From: Oscillatoriales cyanobacterium PMM_0080
Lineage (GTDB): Bacteria; Cyanobacteriota; Cyanobacteriia; Cyanobacteriales; Microcoleaceae
NCBI GenBank assembly: GCA_949127775.1
Contig: CASBQF010000008.1
Location: forward strand, 1-44,119
Direction of reading: 5' to 3'
DNA: 44,119 bases
Within the stretch, counting starts at the first letter, position 1. Each line of letters opens with the position of its first letter. The position numbers were made by a program, and so were the translations under genes. This document shows positions 17,102-25,649 of the stretch, piece after piece. Under the pieces are notes generated by a model. It made no database searches and had not been told where the DNA came from. It worked only from the letters and a program-made list of their open reading frames with translations.

Positions 17102-17641
17102 ATGAAAAGTCAACTCGATCGCCTAAAAAGATTTTTAGGTATCCTGTGTGCGATCGCCTCAATCACAGTCTTATTCCAATCGGCAATACCTGCGGTTTAC
17201 GCCACGGTTGTTGCACCGCAAGTCTCAACGATACCACAAACTACCCTAGCTTTTGTCCCCAACATCCCGGGCGGTGGATTGGACTTTCACGAAGCAGCAG
17301 GAGGACACACTTTAGAGAGACACGTTGGCAAAACAGAATCACAACTAGCACAGCGACTCGCAAAGGAAAAGAGAATTTCTTCCGCATCTTCCTTTAGTTA
17401 CCGTTCCGTTGCCGAGGCGGCGATTGCGGAAGCAATGAGCAAAAATCAAAGTGCGATCGACTCCTGGATGAAAAAACGAACTAATCGTTATACGATCGAC
17501 TACGACGCCAACAGAATAATTGGCATTACTATGAGCCGCCGCGCATCCAAAGCAACTCAGACATCTCGCTTGAGAATCGTCCTCCAGCGCAGCACCAAAT
17601 TACCTCCCGGATACTTTATTCTCACAGCATATCCCCAATGA
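17102..17641 (+). CDS. Secreted RNase A-like toxin (bacterial CdiA-CT RNase A fold)
   Basis: A 179-residue protein with a Sec signal peptide (1-34, likely cleavage after AVYA) and one toxin domain (about 55-179). The domain matches bacterial RNase A-like CDI toxins: GGHTLERHVGKT near the start, an SYRSVAEAAIAEAM helix, and the ending YFILTAYPQ. From memory, the Yersinia kristensenii toxin uses His175, Arg186, Thr276 and Tyr278. Here His74, Arg85, Thr175 and Tyr177 have the same spacing (11, 101, 2), so the active site appears intact. No CdiA filament, RHS, VgrG or LXG region is attached. The last four bases overlap the start of the immunity gene. Confidence 0.85.
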   Translation: MKSQLDRLKRFLGILCAIASITVLFQSAIPAVYATVVAPQVSTIPQTTLAFVPNIPGGGLDFHEAAGGHTLERHVGKTESQLAQRLAKEKRISSASSFSYRSVAEAAIAEAMSKNQSAIDSWMKKRTNRYTIDYDANRIIGITMSRRASKATQTSRLRIVLQRSTKLPPGYFILTAYPQ

Positions 17642-17937
17642 TCGATCAATTTTCTAATTTAACCCAATTTTTCAGTTCCTACTTTCACCAAGACTGGCCA
17701 CTAGAAGCTGAAACCGCCAGCGATGTAGTCAACAACTACCTGAGCAGCGAACCGCCAGAAAGTATTGAAGCTGCATCGCAAGAACTTAGCCAACTGCTAG
17801 AAATGCCGATCGCCCCAGCCGACTTAGAAACATTCATTTTCGATGAATTAGGCTGTTACTACGATCCAAAATCGGACAATCAAACAGTCCGAGAGTGGCT
17901 GGAATCGGTACAAAAATCTTTGCACAATCCCAGGTAA
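17638..17937 (+). CDS. CdiI-type immunity protein
   Basis: A 99-residue acidic, helical protein without a signal peptide. It starts inside the stop codon of the toxin gene (ATGA overlap), which implies translational coupling. The segments LTQFFSSYFHQDWPLE and VVNNYLSSEPPESI, then ELGCYYDPKSDNQTVREWLESV, match the contact-dependent growth inhibition immunity family usually paired with RNase A-type toxins. It should bind and neutralise the toxin in the cytoplasm. The partnership follows from family match and gene overlap. Confidence 0.85.
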   Translation: MIDQFSNLTQFFSSYFHQDWPLEAETASDVVNNYLSSEPPESIEAASQELSQLLEMPIAPADLETFIFDELGCYYDPKSDNQTVREWLESVQKSLHNPR

Positions 17938-17951
17938 ATTCTATATATTTG

Positions 17952-18039
17952 TCAGGACACGGCTATATATTTGTCAGGACATGGCAGTGCCGTGTCCCTA
18001 CAATTAATCGCGGTAGGGAAACGGCACTGCCGTGTCCTC
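17952..18039. repeat. GGACACGG/GGCAGTGCC palindromes
   Basis: A tandem CTATATATTTGTCAGGACA segment is followed by GGCAGTGCCGTGTCCCTAC and an inverted copy, GTAGGGAAACGGCACTGCC. It lies between the immunity gene and the convergent glycosidase gene, where the hairpins could end both transcripts. Confidence 0.82.
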
Positions 18040-18067
18040 TATAATTCCGGTGCAACCAGAAACGATA

Positions 18068-19396
18068 TCATTTGCTAACCGTCAACAAATAACCTTCGTG
18101 AACGTTGAAATTAGGAATAATATAAGTCAAACTGCCGCTACCAACCGAAACACTTTCTTCTTTAACCGTCACAAGTTTTTGCACAGAACCTTCTAGATTA
18201 TTAGGAATCTTTTGTAATTTCAGACTAATTTTTTGACCGCTTTGAATACCTAGAGCTTGCAAATTGGCAAGATTCAAAGTAACGGTTGTTGCTGATGAAT
18301 AATTGCGATCGAAATAACCTAAAAGCACCTGTGCTTTGCCTTCATGATTTGACTTGCTAGCCAAAGCCACAAGGCGATCATTATCCGATCGACTCAGCAC
18401 CCGCGAATTCACTCCATCAGCATAAGCTTTGTAAGTCCACCAAGCAGCCCTCGGCTCAAAGGTATTCGGCGTTACAATCCCAGTCAGCGTATTATTGAAG
18501 CAATTGCTAACTTTTTTCCCTACAGTTGTATCCCAACAAGCTCTGCAAGCACCATCAGCTCTTGCATACTCCAAGTTGGACAAATAACCTAAAATTTCCC
18601 CCGGTTGATACTGCGCTAATTCTCCTACAATCTCGTTGACATAAATCTTTTGCAACTTCAGTTCCTTGTAAGAAGGACTTTGTTGAAAATTGCGTTTAGC
18701 ATCGAATACGTGGTCATCCACAAATAAAATTATAGTATCATTGAGTTCGTGCCAAGCTAGAAAATTCACTTCGAGTTTGTTAGCTTTGCAGTAATCCAAA
18801 AAAGCCGCGAGATATTCTTTTTTGTAAGTGCTGATACTCGGCCCACCAATCATCGCTGATGGCCCCAATTCTTCCCGCAAGATTTTGTAAGCCCTTTTGT
18901 AAGTTTCAAAGAATTGTTCTCTGCTTCCCTTCCAAAATGGATTTGCTAAATCTGGTTCGTTCCATATATCCCAAATAATTTTTTTGCCTTTATTTTGCTG
19001 GGCTAACTGTCGGATGAATGCTTCCCATGCGGGATAGTTTTGATAGGGCCAGCCTTTGGGATTGCTGCCGTATCCCCACAAGTCGCTAACTAATAGTTGA
19101 AATTCGGCTCCGCTGGCGATTACTCGATCGTAAACATCGAGTCTTCCCACACGCCACAGCTTCGGCTGCAAGGGCTTGACAGAGCTATCCGGGGGTTTTG
19201 TGGGGTCAATTCCGTGCAGGAAGCCGCTCATGGATGTGATACCCGTGGCTGGCTGTCCAAAATCGACTGTGACGTTCGATCGCATTTGGGCGATACTTGA
19301 TTGCTGTCCAAAATATGCGATTAACAGGACAGTTACTACAGCTAAGCAAATTGGTAGCAGCTTATTAATGGGTGGGAATTTGAAAGTGAATTGCAT
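18068..19396 (-). CDS. GH39-like (clan GH-A) glycoside hydrolase, membrane-anchored
   Basis: A 442-residue exported protein with an N-terminal signal anchor (about 10-32). The (beta/alpha)8 domain shows WDIWNEPDL (142-150), where Glu147 is the likely acid/base, and IYVNEIVGE (251-259), where Glu255 is the likely nucleophile. A beta-sandwich tail runs from about 330. The pattern resembles GH39 xylosidase/iduronidase-type enzymes. It probably trims an extracellular or periplasmic polysaccharide. The neighbours rfbF and a glycosyltransferase fusion fit a glycan role. The exact substrate cannot be told. Confidence 0.82.
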   Translation of the reverse strand: MQFTFKFPPINKLLPICLAVVTVLLIAYFGQQSSIAQMRSNVTVDFGQPATGITSMSGFLHGIDPTKPPDSSVKPLQPKLWRVGRLDVYDRVIASGAEFQLLVSDLWGYGSNPKGWPYQNYPAWEAFIRQLAQQNKGKKIIWDIWNEPDLANPFWKGSREQFFETYKRAYKILREELGPSAMIGGPSISTYKKEYLAAFLDYCKANKLEVNFLAWHELNDTIILFVDDHVFDAKRNFQQSPSYKELKLQKIYVNEIVGELAQYQPGEILGYLSNLEYARADGACRACWDTTVGKKVSNCFNNTLTGIVTPNTFEPRAAWWTYKAYADGVNSRVLSRSDNDRLVALASKSNHEGKAQVLLGYFDRNYSSATTVTLNLANLQALGIQSGQKISLKLQKIPNNLEGSVQKLVTVKEESVSVGSGSLTYIIPNFNVHEGYLLTVSK

Positions 19397-19439
19397 CTTG
19401 TATTTGCTGGCTAATAAAAAAAACAGAAATTAATCACAA

Positions 19440-19560
19440 ACGGCTAGCCTGTAGGGTGCGCATTGCGCACCTTACCCATAATACCTACTTAATTCTTCAG
19501 TCCGCGCACCATCCGGACTTCGTTTGTATAGTCGCGGTTTCAACCGCCGAGTCCAAACAG
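19440..19560. repeat. Short palindromes between glycosidase and glycosyltransferase genes
   Basis: GTAGGGTGCGCATTGCGCACC is a palindrome related to the GGTGCG stem-loop family. It is followed by GTCCGCGCACCATCCGGAC and GGTTTCAACCGCC. No gene is present. These could terminate the upstream minus-strand gene. Confidence 0.55.
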
Positions 19561-19566
19561 TCAGCT

Positions 19567-22500
19567 TTAACGAACAGAAACTGCAACTTCCAAACCCTGA
19601 ATTGATGCGATCAATTCTTGCCACGCTGCGGAATGAGTGAGCAAGTAAGTATCAAGTTTCACGTCTTTTTCTGATGATAGCATCACAAAATTTGTGATCC
19701 AACTCAAAATAGTTTCTGTTGAAAACAGTGGCGTGCATTTCCAAGATAACTCCAACTTATCGACCATCCCAGGCATATCTCCGCGATCGAAAGCTTGCCA
19801 TGCCTGCCATACTAGGTAATAGTAGTAGAGCATACTGTCAACTTTTTCGATCTGCTTTTGAACTTTGGGGGCGATCCTCTTCGAGGGCTTCGCTAACACA
19901 AATTCGTCTCGATTGCCAATAGCAGATAAGACTTGGGCGACAACATCTGCATATTCCAAAAGCATCCGTTCTTCCTTGAACATTTCTATAGCCCGCAGTT
20001 TGCAAGCTTGTCCTGTCAGCCTCCGCAATTCTGGATTTTGGGCCCATAGTTCTACCGTTTCAGCTAACTCTTGTGCAGTTTGTTGCGCGTCAATTGTCGG
20101 ATCGGCAATTAACTTTCCGGTGTCTCCCAACTCTTCAGGAATGCCGCTGACGGCTGTAGCAATTACGGGCAATCCTTTCGCCATTGCTTCCATCACTGCT
20201 AGGGGCATTCCCTCTGCTTCGGATGATAGAATAAAGATGTCACTGGCATCTAACCAATCGGCAACATCCCACCGCTGGCCGATGAATTTAACTTGTTCTG
20301 TGACTCCTAATTGGCTGACAGTTGCTCTCAATTCCGGTTCCATATTATCGTGGGTGGTGGAACCCGGGCCGGCCCAAACGAAATATAGCTGGGGCCAAAT
20401 TGGCAGATTTTTCAGTTTGGCGATCGCCTGCAATTGATACTGATATCCTTTAATTGGAGTCAGTCTCGCCGCCGTGAAACAAACCACAGCCTCTTCGGGG
20501 ATGCCTTGTTCTTGGCGCAGGCGCAGGCGGTTTGAGAGATTTGGCGGCTCAAAATAACTGTCTGGCCTGCCGTAATAAATGACTTTGCCCTGTTCCAGAG
20601 GTGTTTTGAACAACCTTTTGAACAAGTTTAAGTTCTCGTGGGAAACAGCGATGGCGGCTTTGGCTAAATTGTACTGATAGGCCACTGCATCGAAGTAGGG
20701 AATCTGATCGCCACGGTTGAAATGTTGATAAGTGCGATCGATATAACCGAGAGTAATTATATAAGGTATATTCTGTTTGATCGCAACTTGTTTCGCCGCA
20801 AAATTAGCCATCGGCCAGCCATCGCTAAAGATAATTAAATCTGGTTTAGCTTGTGCGTAAATTCTTTCAGCATCCGTACAATTGTAAGCAATTCGCAAAA
20901 ACTCCTTCATCGTGTCGAACTCCAGCCAAATATGCTCGACACCTAGCTGCTGCTGTTCGGTAATTAAAGGATTAGAAGCTCTACTTTGCACGCTAGTAAC
21001 GCGGTAGCCGTCGGCTGCTAATTTGCAAAGCAACGAATGGTTGAACTGCGCCAAGCCGCCGATTCCGTGGTCTTCTGCGTACAGGAGTACGTGCCCTGCC
21101 TGTTGGCGGTAATTTGAACTAGGTGCTGATTTAAATTGATAGGTATTGTTTGCCGCTTCTACTACTATATTTTGCCATTCTGGTAAATTAGTTAAGGCAT
21201 AAGCATCAAAGTTGCTGCCGTATTCTTCGGAAGCAAGTCTGAAATTTTCCAACCATTTAAAAACAGTTTCTGTACCAGTAAAAGGAGTGTAGTATAGAGA
21301 TTTTTGCAGACACTCGACCATTTCTGCTAAATATCCGTCGCGGTACATCCGCCACGCTATCCACACTAAACATTTGTAACGTTCTGCCTTTTTTAGTCGG
21401 CGTATGCGATCGGGCAAATCTGGTCTAGCGAAGAATTGCTCCATCACAGTTTCCATGCTTTTCATCACTTTTGGCCCGCCGGACATTAGATTGCTTTCGT
21501 GCTGGCGGTAGCAGGTTAATATCTCTTTCAACCACATACATTTGCAGCCTTTTAAAGCTAAACGCAAAGCAAAATCTAAATCTTCGGTTGGCGGAAAGCG
21601 GGGGTCAAAACCGCCCAGACGTTCCCACCACTCGCGTCGCAGCATTATCGCGCTTGGACGCACACTTTTGTACAGGACAAAGGTTTCTAAATCTAAGTTG
21701 GGAGAGTCTTCCCAAGGCATCGCTGGGTAGATATCTTTTCCGGTTTCATCCACCATCAACCAGCCGTTTTGTACCATCCCCAAAGAATGATCGGCTTCAA
21801 AACAAGCAATTTGTTTGGCGAGTTTTTCTGGCAGAAAAAAGTCGTCGGCATCCAGAAAAGCTAAGAATTCGCCTCTGGCAAGTTCGCAAGCGCGATTTCG
21901 AGCTATTGCTGCTCCTTGATTTTCCTGATAAACGTACTGAATTACATCGCCGTAAGGCTCTAAAACTTGCCTCGTATTGTCTGTAGAACCATCGTCTATG
22001 ACAATAATTTTCCAATTTTTATACGTTTGATCAAAAACGCTTTCCACCGCTCTAAGAATGTAGCGCTCGCTGTTGTATGCCGGAATAATTACGCTGATCC
22101 GCGGTGTTTCTGAGGTAAGTATGCTAGCCATTAACTGTTTCCATTCTAATAAATTTCTTAATGATTGAAAATCGATTGTAAGTCCGTAAACTGTAGAAAT
22201 TGCAGCCAGACGTTTGAGCCAATCTGTGACAGTTACTTTGGCAGGATAAGGACTGTAACGGAGAGATTTTTGGAAAAACTCAACTGCCTCGACTGGATAG
22301 CTACTATAGTACAATTGCCACGCCATCCAAGTCAATGCTTCGTAAAAAGCCGGATTTTCTAAATCGCGAATGTGCTGCGGTAAATCGGGACGATCGAAAA
22401 ATCTCTGTTTTAAGGTAATAAAAAGATTTGCTTGTTTTAGGACTCTTTTTATTGAGACATTTTGGTCGTGCTGGCGATAGGCTACTGTCACTTGAGGCAG

Positions 22501-23094
22501 CCAAGCTGCTTCGCAACCCAATTCTGCTAAACGTAGGATTAAATCTGCATCGTCTACTGAATCAAATTCTGAATTAAAACCGCCTACAAGTTCCAGCCAC
22601 TGGCGTGAAAATATCATGGCACTGGGAAGTATGGGCATTTGTACTACCCAAGTTTCTAAGTCTAATTTGGGGAAATATTCCCAAGCTTTGATATCGGAAA
22701 TTTTCTCGCCTTGGTGGTTGACAATGCGCCAGCCACTGTTCACAATTCCTAATGATGGTTGCTGACGAAATAGGGCTATTTGTGCTGCTAGTTTATCGGG
22801 AAAAAAGAAGTCATCTTGATCTAAAAAAGCGATGAATTCGCCTTTTGCTTCCTGAATTCCTCGGTTGCGGGCGGCTGCTACTCCGGCATTTTCTTGATAT
22901 ACGTAGCGAATTCTGTCAAGATAAGGCTCTAATACCTGATGCGTCTCATCCGTCGAACCGTCGTCTACAACTATAATCTCCAAATCTGTAAAGGTTTGGG
23001 CTAGGGCGCTTTCTACGGCTTGCACGATGTAACGATCGCCATTGTATGCTGGTATAATTACGCTGACTTGCGGTGCGTGAGTCGCTGCTGACAT
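19567..23094 (-). CDS. Three-domain glycosyltransferase fusion GT2-GT2-GT4
   Basis: A 1175-residue protein with two GT2 domains and one GT4 domain. GT2-A is about 9-220 (VSVIIPAYNGD, VVDDGSTD, AFLDQDD). GT2-B is about 332-540 (VSVIIPAYNSE, VIDDGSTD, AFLDADD). GT4 is about 665-1057 (FTAARLTPIKG, and E-x7-E in EAEGMPLAVME). Each catalytic domain is followed by a related helical module of about 95 residues: 225-323, 547-645 and 1078-1166. A small dispersed repeat is translated at about 1066-1076 (LAKPSKRIAP), between GT4 and the third module. The protein likely builds several linkages of one surface glycan. GAGGT precedes the ATG. Confidence 0.92.
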   Translation of the reverse strand: MSAATHAPQVSVIIPAYNGDRYIVQAVESALAQTFTDLEIIVVDDGSTDETHQVLEPYLDRIRYVYQENAGVAAARNRGIQEAKGEFIAFLDQDDFFFPDKLAAQIALFRQQPSLGIVNSGWRIVNHQGEKISDIKAWEYFPKLDLETWVVQMPILPSAMIFSRQWLELVGGFNSEFDSVDDADLILRLAELGCEAAWLPQVTVAYRQHDQNVSIKRVLKQANLFITLKQRFFDRPDLPQHIRDLENPAFYEALTWMAWQLYYSSYPVEAVEFFQKSLRYSPYPAKVTVTDWLKRLAAISTVYGLTIDFQSLRNLLEWKQLMASILTSETPRISVIIPAYNSERYILRAVESVFDQTYKNWKIIVIDDGSTDNTRQVLEPYGDVIQYVYQENQGAAIARNRACELARGEFLAFLDADDFFLPEKLAKQIACFEADHSLGMVQNGWLMVDETGKDIYPAMPWEDSPNLDLETFVLYKSVRPSAIMLRREWWERLGGFDPRFPPTEDLDFALRLALKGCKCMWLKEILTCYRQHESNLMSGGPKVMKSMETVMEQFFARPDLPDRIRRLKKAERYKCLVWIAWRMYRDGYLAEMVECLQKSLYYTPFTGTETVFKWLENFRLASEEYGSNFDAYALTNLPEWQNIVVEAANNTYQFKSAPSSNYRQQAGHVLLYAEDHGIGGLAQFNHSLLCKLAADGYRVTSVQSRASNPLITEQQQLGVEHIWLEFDTMKEFLRIAYNCTDAERIYAQAKPDLIIFSDGWPMANFAAKQVAIKQNIPYIITLGYIDRTYQHFNRGDQIPYFDAVAYQYNLAKAAIAVSHENLNLFKRLFKTPLEQGKVIYYGRPDSYFEPPNLSNRLRLRQEQGIPEEAVVCFTAARLTPIKGYQYQLQAIAKLKNLPIWPQLYFVWAGPGSTTHDNMEPELRATVSQLGVTEQVKFIGQRWDVADWLDASDIFILSSEAEGMPLAVMEAMAKGLPVIATAVSGIPEELGDTGKLIADPTIDAQQTAQELAETVELWAQNPELRRLTGQACKLRAIEMFKEERMLLEYADVVAQVLSAIGNRDEFVLAKPSKRIAPKVQKQIEKVDSMLYYYYLVWQAWQAFDRGDMPGMVDKLELSWKCTPLFSTETILSWITNFVMLSSEKDVKLDTYLLTHSAAWQELIASIQGLEVAVSVR
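19871..19898. repeat. Small dispersed repeat, short form, in coding sequence
   Basis: GCGATCCTCTTCGAGGGC followed by TTCGCTAAC is the short version of the repeat at 6071. It lacks the inner CCCCTACGGGGGCTACGCC part. It is read in frame within the glycosyltransferase fusion as LAKPSKRIAP, in a linker. Confidence 0.85.
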
Positions 23095-23179
23095 TATTTA
23101 CCTCGCTGTTAACCTGTTGCTATCTTAGTTTAATCGAAATTGGTTTTTCCTTAACTTATGTGCAAATTAAATTAAATTT

Positions 23180-23208
23180 CGTTAGCGCAGCCCTCGAAGA
23201 GGATCGCA
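23180..23208. repeat. Small dispersed repeat, short form, intergenic
   Basis: CGTTAGCGCAGCCCTCGAAG followed by AGGATCGC is a short-form copy in the divergent promoter region between the glycosyltransferase and TPR-methyltransferase genes. It could influence either promoter, but no promoter can be assigned firmly. Confidence 0.8.
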
Positions 23209-23330
23209 CAAATCGCCATACAGGCGATCCGGTATTTACAGCTAAGGAGATGTCTGTACAGGAGTCGAAAAATAGATAAGTTTTGCCCTAGAATTATACA
23301 AGCAATTATTATTAAATAGGAACGCTAAAA

Positions 23331-25649
23331 GTGAATTCGGAAACAACAACGATTGATTTGCAGAAACAAGCCCAATTGTATTTGGCTGCTGGAAAATTGG
23401 ATGAGGCGATCGCCCTTGGCACCGAATTCTTCGCCTCGCACCCCAATTCTGCCGAAACTTGCAAAACCCTGGGAAAGGCGCTGCAAGCTCAGGGCAAGCT
23501 AGAAGACGCGCGGTATTGGTACAAAGTTGCGATCGCCCTGCAACCCGATTTTGCCGAAGCTTTTGCCAACCTCGGTACACTCTGCGCTACTCTGCAACAG
23601 TGGCAAGAGGCGATCGACTGTTACCAAAAAGCGATCGCCCTGCAACCCGACTTTGCAGGATTTTACCGCAATTTGAGCCGGATATTTGCCCAAGTCGGTC
23701 AAACTGAGGAAGCGACAGATTGCTGGTATCAAGCACTGATGGTGGAACCAATAGAAGTAGCCGAAGAATACCTCGACTTAGGCAATACTTTGTTGGCGCA
23801 AAACAAGCCAGAAAAAGCCCTAGTTTGTTACCACCGTACGATTTATTTAAACTCTAGTTTTTGCGAGGCTTATTGCCAATCAGCCGCAGCGAATAGTCAG
23901 TTAAAACAGTGGGAAGAAGCTATTGTTGACTACCGCAAAGCCATTAAGCTTCAGCCGGATATTTCCGAATTTCATTACAAATTAGGCAATGTTTTACAAG
24001 CGGCAGAACTCTGGCACGAAGCAGAGACAGCTTACCGCGAAAGTATTGAATTAAATCCCAATTCTTTTTGGTCTTACTCCAATTTAGGTAGCGTTCTACT
24101 GAAGTTAGAACAATGGCAAGCAGCCATCGTTATCTACCGCACTGCTGTTGAAATCAACCCTAATTTTTCTTGGTCTTACTACAGCCTTGGTGAAGCTTAT
24201 AGCAAATTAGAAAAATGGTCTGAGTCTGCCGTCGCATACCAGCGCGCTGTTGACTTAGACCCGAATTCTTCTGGCTCTTGTCACAAGTTGGGAGATGCGC
24301 TTTTTCAAATAGAAAAATGGTCGGAAGCTGCCACGGCTTACCAGGGGGCGATCGCACTCGATTCAGAATTCTTTTGGTCTTATTATAACTTAGCTTTGAC
24401 TTTAGTTAAACTCCAGGATTGGTCAGCAGCAACATTCGCCTACCAGCGGGCGAGTACACTCGATCCAAACTTTTCTTGGACTTACCACAATTTAGGAGAA
24501 GCACTGTTGAAAACGGAACAGTGGAAAGCAGCCGCTGTCGCCTACAAACGCGCTATTGAACTTAACCCAAATCTTTCTTGGTCTTATTACAATTTAGGCG
24601 ATGCTTTGACTGAAATACACGAGTGGAACGAGGCTGTTTCTGCTTACCTTTGCGCGCTGCAAATTGAGCCTGCTCTCCCGAAGATTTACACCAAGTTAGG
24701 CGATGCTCTAATCAAAAGAACTCCGGTAGATTTAGATGCAGCAACTAGCTACTATCACCACGAATTGCAGTCGCTACACGCTCCTAAATTTTACTGCGAA
24801 ATCGCTCAAAAGTTTGCTGAGGGCGATCGCCCCGACGAAGCTACAGTCTTGTACATGATGGCCTTAGAAATTCGGCCTGAAGATCCAGCAATATCCGCGA
24901 AATTGGCGGAAGTTGTGGAGAAAAAGCACTTGTCGGGCGATCGTACTATACTATCAGAGTTCGAGACTGACGATATTCGCGATCGCTACATTGCCCGAGT
25001 CGCCAAAAATCACACTTTTGCAGAAGTCGGCGGCTTATGGGGAACAGTCAATGAAAAAGTATCTGTAGCTAGCAAATACGGTGCTGTTTCTCTGACAATG
25101 ATTGATGTAACGCCCGCATCTGTACACATTTGGGATGATTTTCGCGATCGTATGGCAAGTTTAAATATTGCTAATTATAATTGTATCAGTCAAGATATAA
25201 CTCAGATTCAGCTTGCAGAAATTGGCAAGCCTTACGATGTAGTCCACTGTGCAGGAGTTTTGTACCATCACCCCCATCCTTTGCAAATTTTAACAGGCTT
25301 GCGTCAAATAACTGGGGAGTATTTAATCTTAACTTCAGCTATTACTCAAGAAGTTATAGAAAACGAGCGGGGACGCTACGAAATTTCAGCTTCTGGAGTA
25401 ATCTTCATTCCCGCTTTAAGCGAAGCAGAACGAGCTATCCTAACAGCTTACTGGCAGCAGTACACCTACGGCACACCAATTCTCGGAGTAATTGAAAAAG
25501 CAGTTTTTGATGTCAACGACTTTGGCCCGTGGTGGTGGCTGCCTACAGCTTCTGCTTTAGAGGCTATGTGCAAAGTAGCTGGATTTAAGGTTTTAGATAA
25601 AGGATTGACTTGGCATAATAATGCTTTGACTCTACTGCTGGGAGTTTGA
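23331..25649 (+). CDS. TPR-repeat protein fused to a methyltransferase-like domain
   Basis: A 772-residue cytoplasmic protein. About fifteen TPR units fill residues 8-525. The central ones (about 240-460) share an unusual W-S-Y-Y-N-L-G helix A, pointing to recent internal duplication. The C-terminus (about 540-772) looks like a class I SAM-dependent methyltransferase: FAEVGGLWGTVNEKVS near motif I, MIDVTP, and VVHCAGVLYHHPHPLQIL as motif IV. This type often modifies glycans or other small molecules, which fits the neighbouring glycosyltransferases, but the substrate is unknown. The start is GTG, with AGGA nine bases upstream. It is divergent from the glycosyltransferase fusion. Confidence 0.85.
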   Translation: MNSETTTIDLQKQAQLYLAAGKLDEAIALGTEFFASHPNSAETCKTLGKALQAQGKLEDARYWYKVAIALQPDFAEAFANLGTLCATLQQWQEAIDCYQKAIALQPDFAGFYRNLSRIFAQVGQTEEATDCWYQALMVEPIEVAEEYLDLGNTLLAQNKPEKALVCYHRTIYLNSSFCEAYCQSAAANSQLKQWEEAIVDYRKAIKLQPDISEFHYKLGNVLQAAELWHEAETAYRESIELNPNSFWSYSNLGSVLLKLEQWQAAIVIYRTAVEINPNFSWSYYSLGEAYSKLEKWSESAVAYQRAVDLDPNSSGSCHKLGDALFQIEKWSEAATAYQGAIALDSEFFWSYYNLALTLVKLQDWSAATFAYQRASTLDPNFSWTYHNLGEALLKTEQWKAAAVAYKRAIELNPNLSWSYYNLGDALTEIHEWNEAVSAYLCALQIEPALPKIYTKLGDALIKRTPVDLDAATSYYHHELQSLHAPKFYCEIAQKFAEGDRPDEATVLYMMALEIRPEDPAISAKLAEVVEKKHLSGDRTILSEFETDDIRDRYIARVAKNHTFAEVGGLWGTVNEKVSVASKYGAVSLTMIDVTPASVHIWDDFRDRMASLNIANYNCISQDITQIQLAEIGKPYDVVHCAGVLYHHPHPLQILTGLRQITGEYLILTSAITQEVIENERGRYEISASGVIFIPALSEAERAILTAYWQQYTYGTPILGVIEKAVFDVNDFGPWWWLPTASALEAMCKVAGFKVLDKGLTWHNNALTLLLGV

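Noticed and set aside
17102-17937. Cytoplasmic type II toxin-antitoxin pair
   Set aside because: The toxin has a clear Sec signal peptide, the domain is RNase A-like, and the toxin gene precedes the immunity gene, which fits a secreted polymorphic toxin with immunity rather than type II.
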